Of a stretch of 64,000 nt of DNA, positions 61,154-64,000 are shown piece by piece (position 1 is the first letter of the stretch; each line of letters begins with the position of its first letter). The stretch covers positions 271,001-335,000 of the forward strand of contig BSBK01002935.1 of NCBI GenBank assembly GCA_027943335.1. The letters run 5' to 3'. Below the pieces are notes generated by a model. It was not told where the DNA came from. It saw only the letters and a program-made list of their open reading frames with translations, and ran no database searches. Made by a program: the position numbers and the translations under genes. The stretch comes from Chamaecyparis obtusa. Taxonomy: Eukaryota; Streptophyta; Pinopsida; Cupressales; Cupressaceae.

Positions 61154-61215
61154 AGATGTTGATATTTATATAATAGCTTTATTAAGATGTTGATATTTAT
61201 ATAATAGCTTTATTA
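61154..61215 (+). repeat. perfect 31-bp tandem duplication
   Basis: AGATGTTGATATTTATATAA plus 11 further bases is repeated exactly at 61154-61184 and 61185-61215, upstream of a small ORF. Perfect identity points to a young event. Confidence 0.95.
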
Positions 61216-61437
61216 CGAGCCGCTGAGTTATTTTCAAGGGATTGAAATCAACGAAAGCTTATGGCTTTACTATAAACATCCTTGGCAGCCGTCTGTTATT
61301 GGAATCAAAACACAAGCTGTCTTGTTATACTTAAGATAAAACCGTCCGGTAATTACAATACACATTTCCGCTTATTTAACGACATTATACATACACAAAC
61401 ACGCCATCCTTTTTACTTGGTTGTCTTAGAAGCAAAA

Positions 61438-61536
61438 ATGGCAAGGGGATTAATGTTTACTGGTAAGTCATTTATAACGTTAATGGTGATTATAATTTCT
61501 GTTGTGGCAGTAATGATTTCAGCGGGCCAATCTTAA
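61438..61536 (+). CDS. candidate 32-residue membrane or signal peptide ORF
   Basis: The ATG at 61438 is in a good plant context (AGCAAAAATGGC). The product MARGLMFTGKSFITLMVI continues with a hydrophobic segment and ends SAGQS, like a signal peptide or one-pass membrane peptide. After the stop (and a second one two codons on), the same frame stays readable for 26 codons (SYGQKGFSLCWPYRQGEMKI) up to a GTATGT donor-like site. This suggests a first exon of a small secreted-protein gene broken by stops. The region is relatively CpG-rich, with an upstream TATTTAACG box-like sequence. No family is recognised. Confidence 0.3.
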   Translation: MARGLMFTGKSFITLMVIIISVVAVMISAGQS

Positions 61537-61619
61537 ATATAGTCATACGGACAGAAAGGTTTTAGTCTCTGCTGGCCCTATAGACAAGGAGAAATGAAGA
61601 TTCTTAATCTTTTTGGTAT

Positions 61620-62699
61620 GTATAGCTTACAAATATATATGTAAAAACATCTTCTTGTATACTATTATCGATGGCTTGTCGGCAGCTTTTGATGTTCCGA
61701 TGTAGTAGTATTGTTTTTTTCTCTTTTAATCTGCTTGATTACTTGGCATATTGTTCTCGTAGTTGTGAGAACATGGGAACTGGTTTTGATAAGCTAGCAA
61801 CTCGATTAAAAGGGAAAATATGTCACTAGGATGAAAAAGAATATAGTCATATTATGATATAGGAGAACTCAAGTAATTGTTGTTCCAGTACTTGAGGATT
61901 AAGATAGCAAGACCTTCCTTTATCAATGTTAGTTTTGAGAGAGACAACATTCCAATTCCCTTATGTGCATGAACCTATGCAATCGCCCATCTAATGTAGT
62001 CTATACTTTTATCTCTTCATGCTCTATAGGCATTGTTTGTATGTGTAGGGTCCAAATGCTTCTACTACTGTACCTTTTTGGGGGCGGGGGGGGGTCTTCA
62101 TACAACCATGAATGTAAAGTTTAGTGTTGTCCGTTGGTTGGATCAATTATAACCTTATGGTTTGCCTTTGTATAGCTGTTTTTTCTTTAATTACAGTCCC
62201 TTTTTGGACTTTTTTTTTTTTCCCAATTCTTTTAACTTTTCTCAATACAAAGAAAATTGTGTATCTAAAAAGCATCTATCCTAATGTAGATTTTTGTTAT
62301 TGGTGAATGGAGTATGAAAATTGAAATGATTATTTGGCTGAAATGGTTCTTACTACAAGACTGATTATGATGATTAATATTACAAAACATTTTCAGAGAA
62401 ATATTGCTCCTCTTGCCATTTTTGTTACTAAAGCATCAAATGACAACAACATAGTGTATGCTTGCAAGAACTTTGGTTATGTGTATGATCTATTGTACAC
62501 TATTATTTAGAAGAAAGAAGGCAATTATCTTCTCATAGAAGATCAAGGTAAGATATGCTAACAACATCATTTATTTATCTATTATAGTTCCTAGTTCTAA
62601 ATCTTTTATTTTATTTTAGGAATAAATAAAAATATCTTAACAATGTTGTTATTTAATGCATTATTCTTTCTTAATGAATGTTTGTCTATTTTACTCCAT
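61620..62699. other. intergenic DNA with a G-rich homopolymer
   Basis: No credible gene. A TTTTTGGGGGCGGGGGGGGG run at about 62074-62094 and a T10 run near 62213 are low-complexity tracts. Confidence 0.45.
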
Positions 62700-63660
62700 A
62701 TAAAACAATAGTATTATTTATATTAATAATATAATGGTGTGTGGAGAAACATCGCACTTCTAGAGATCTATGGCCTCTAGTTCCACCTTATGGAAGTTTA
62801 CTTCCATTCCTCAATCTATTATTGATAGTGGTCTTAGGAGGTCTCTCGGGAATGGTCATAAATGCAGTTTTGGGATGACTACTGGTTTGGACATGCCTAC
62901 CTCTCTCATTTCTCATGGGCTAATCAATTCAGGGACTTTTGTATTCAGTGGATTGGCTACTAGGTTGTTGACTATATTCAGAACTTCAAATGGGTCAACC
63001 TTTCCTCTCTTAATCTCACTCTATCTCTCCTTTAGGAATTGCTGTCTAAAATCCATATTCATGTTCTTTAGTGTGAAGGCTTGATCATTTGGGTAGGTTC
63101 AATAGCTGACGCTTTTTCAATTAATCCCTTAAGATATAAACTAAGATGTAGTCTCCCCAACCGTTCTGGGATTTAGTTTGAAATTATAAATTGATTCCTA
63201 CAGTTAAAATATTTTTTTTGGTTCCAAGAATAAAATGAAATTCCCACTACTACTAATCTTTGCGATGGGTTTTCCACCCTTAATAGGTTTTCTTTGTATA
63301 ATAAATTTTTAGAGGATACTTTTCATATCCTCTTTGGATACTATTTTTTTTGGGTGAAATATAGGCTCATTTTTTAAACATTGGTCTATTTCTTGGGTAT
63401 TTCCCTATTCATTCTCTGTATGTTGGCTCTAATGGTTTTCTCCTTCCTCTAATCCTTCTCTTAGCTTTCTATGGTCTTTCATCATACTTGAGATTTTTTG
63501 GTGGGTTTAGGAGGAGAGAAATAATAGATCCTTCAAGGATGTTACTTGTCCTAATAATAAATTGTCTTTCAAAATTCAGGTGGCCATTACAAAGAATTCT
63601 ACGCTGGCTTTCTCAAAGGATCTAGTGAAGAGCTCCAAGCTTACACCTTCCTAGTTTGAT
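62700..63660 (+). pseudogene. LINE (L1-like) ORF2 C-terminal fragment with zf-RVT region
   Basis: In shifting frames the plus strand gives WRSLGNGHKCSFWDDYWFG (about 62835-62890), QWIGY and VVDYIQNFKWVNLSSLNL (about 62950-63015), then a zf-RVT-like stretch (LKYFFWFQ, NEIPTTTNLCDGF, about 63205-63270). It ends WWVWEERNNRSFKDV-like sequence at about 63500-63540. This is the order found at the C-terminus of plant L1 ORF2, after the RT domain, which is missing. Multiple stops and frameshifts are present. No poly(A) tail or target duplication was found. The 104-codon open stretch at 62770-63084 is in a different frame and is a shadow. Confidence 0.65.
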
Positions 63661-64000
63661 CTCCATGTGGTTTACAATTGGTAGTTTCTATTCAAGATAT
63701 ATTTATTCATATTTAGAGATCTAATTAGGTGAGAGAAGGTGATGTTTTGGAGTAGTGGCACATTATCATAATGGTAGACTTGTCTTAGTTGTGGCCCTCT
63801 TTTAAAAATATATCCAAACCATTATGTTCAGTCAATTGTAACCTACATTGGAATCAGATTGGTAGTCTCTAATGGCTACTAGAAAATCTGGATTTATAGT
63901 GGCTCTTTAAATATTATCAACTATCTAAGGGGTGCTTAGACTCCTACTTAGATAATCAAAAGCTTAATCCTTGATAGAATAAATATGCTTAAAATTTTTA
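63661..64000. other. unassigned, possible LINE 3' region
   Basis: No ORF of note. It could be the LINE 3' UTR or its flank. The window ends here. Confidence 0.35.

Noticed and set aside
62074..62094. G-rich run as a G-quadruplex regulator
   Set aside because: Only a homopolymer-like tract with one C; no repeated G-runs with spacing and no gene nearby.
62770..63084. 104-codon ORF near the right end
   Set aside because: LINE motifs (SLGNGHKCSFWDDYW) need a frame change after the first 30 codons, so the open frame itself is accidental.

Overview
The window looks like the repeat-rich intergenic DNA of a seed plant with a large genome. A gymnosperm is plausible but not proven: there is one oleate-desaturase-like plant gene relic, almost everything else is old nested LTR retrotransposon sequence, and nearly every retroelement reading frame is broken by stops. 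There is no operon-like or bacterial architecture, and I saw no tRNA, rRNA or CRISPR array. I found no undescribed multi-gene system. The most distinctive material is inside the retroelements.

Layout. 1-4.6 kb: the 3' end of a retroelement, with a decayed acidic reading frame (93-1445), then an LTR starting at 1674 that carries striking inverted-repeat hairpins. 4.6-9.2 kb: a Copia element (protease, integrase, an odd His-rich segment, RT, RNase H, 3' LTR). 9.5-10.7 kb, minus strand: a FAD2-type delta-12 desaturase pseudogene, broken by a small deletion exactly in its first histidine box. 10.7-12.4 kb: AT-rich intergenic DNA with one CpG-retaining block.

12.4-23.5 kb: a three-layer nest. A plus-strand Copia gag is split by a minus-strand Gypsy element (13655-22515, two 811-bp LTRs, target duplication CATAA). 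That element is itself split in gag by another minus-strand LTR element (16221-21022, target duplication GATTC). 23.5-25.3 kb: an LTR fragment of the large Gypsy family found further right. 25.5-28.1 kb: a minus-strand Copia pol relic. 30.5-36.1 kb: two Tat-like Gypsy gag/protease relics.

36.1-52.7 kb: a complete Gypsy structure (36123-52699, target duplication CCAAT/CCAAC) inserted into the second Tat-like relic, whose pol resumes at 52700. It encodes gag, protease, an extra RNase H placed before RT, RT-RNase H and integrase. Its 5' LTR is split by a solo LTR (39327-42459, target duplication GAACC) of the hairpin family seen at 1.7 kb. Its integrase region is split by a 0.8-kb insertion.

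54.7-59.0 kb: a non-autonomous element with a coiled-coil/zinc-knuckle gag and no RT. 59-62.7 kb: AT-rich intergenic DNA with tandem repeats and a tiny membrane-peptide ORF. 62.7-63.7 kb: the C-terminal end of a LINE-type ORF2.

Structural calls (LTR ends, target duplications, primer sites) were read directly. Family names come from recognising protein motifs by eye, with no database search.
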